Source: Solobacterium sp.
GTDB lineage: Bacteria > Bacillota_I > Bacilli_A > Erysipelotrichales > Erysipelotrichaceae
Direction: 5' to 3'
Length of the DNA: 41,994 nt
Assembly: GCA_017510405.1 (NCBI GenBank)
Contig: JAFWNG010000039.1
Coordinates: forward strand, 1-41,994
Shown here: positions 41,942-41,994 of the stretch, in pieces
How positions within the stretch are numbered: the stretch's first letter is position 1
How the letters are laid out: each line of letters begins with the position of its first letter
Translations under genes and position numbers: made by a program
Notes under the pieces: model-generated
The model's database searches: none
The model's input: the letters and a program-made list of their open reading frames with translations, nothing else
Told to the model about the DNA's origin: nothing

Positions 41942-41994
41942 CCACCTTGCATATTGATTTTTGTATTATAAATATGTAATTATATGCATCCATA

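Overview
The window looks like chromosomal DNA of a mid-GC, probably anaerobic Firmicute of the gut type. The clues are AGGAGG-type ribosome binding sites, compact operons with U-tailed intrinsic terminators, ECF transporter parts, butyrate kinase, an Fe-S old-yellow-enzyme reductase, a 6-phospho-beta-glucosidase and a lipoprotein of glycoside hydrolase family 32. Erysipelotrichia or a related clade would fit, but taxonomy cannot be settled from these data. No rRNA, tRNA, transposase, integrase or CRISPR array was seen. Most genes lie on the minus strand.

Layout. 1-208: non-coding, with several hairpins and the possible start of a gene running off the left edge. 209-3371 (-): an ECF S component followed by a cobalt/nickel ECF transporter (CbiM with fused PDGLE part, CbiQ, CbiO), behind a leader with a terminator-like hairpin. 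3536-5626 (+): a TtcA-like tRNA thiolase and a DUF2262 protein. 5722-9171 (-): an Fe-S flavin enoate reductase and a GH1 6-phospho-beta-glucosidase. 9257-11161 (-): a TIR protein with an unusual C-terminal part. 11214-13350 (-): a VanX-type dipeptidase, a cupin and an iron alcohol dehydrogenase. 13459-15430 (+): a HAD phosphatase and butyrate kinase. 15499-17843: a MerR regulator facing a metallo-hydrolase/aldo-keto reductase operon across a perfect 18-bp palindrome. 17907-19601 (+): an M3 oligopeptidase. 19646-22672 (-): a TIR-NTPase-TPR protein. 22746-24095 (-): a tandem flavodoxin-fold protein.

24203-28998 (-) is the most distinctive signalling locus. A membrane sensor carries both a PP2C phosphatase and an RsbW-type kinase domain. 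Its ATGA-coupled neighbour fuses a PTS EIIB-like domain to a ROK domain. The third gene fuses a STAS domain to an aminoglycoside-phosphotransferase-like kinase. All parts of a partner switch are present, but no sigma factor is, so the output may be the fused kinase.

29121-32641 (-): an AIM24-family protein and a membrane protein; a three-gene TAATG-coupled operon (XRE regulator, membrane-anchored protein, aldo-keto reductase) in which the first two products appear to share a C-terminal domain; and a GtrA protein. 32802-34217 (+): pyruvate kinase. 34354-41848 (-): a two-gene surface operon with a GH32-like lipoprotein and a 1995-residue membrane-anchored protein built from ten related modules plus two SHIRT-like repeats, preceded by a promoter/operator-like palindrome.

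The best candidates for something undescribed are the partner-switch operon, the two TIR proteins, the shared-domain XRE/membrane pair and the ten-module surface protein.
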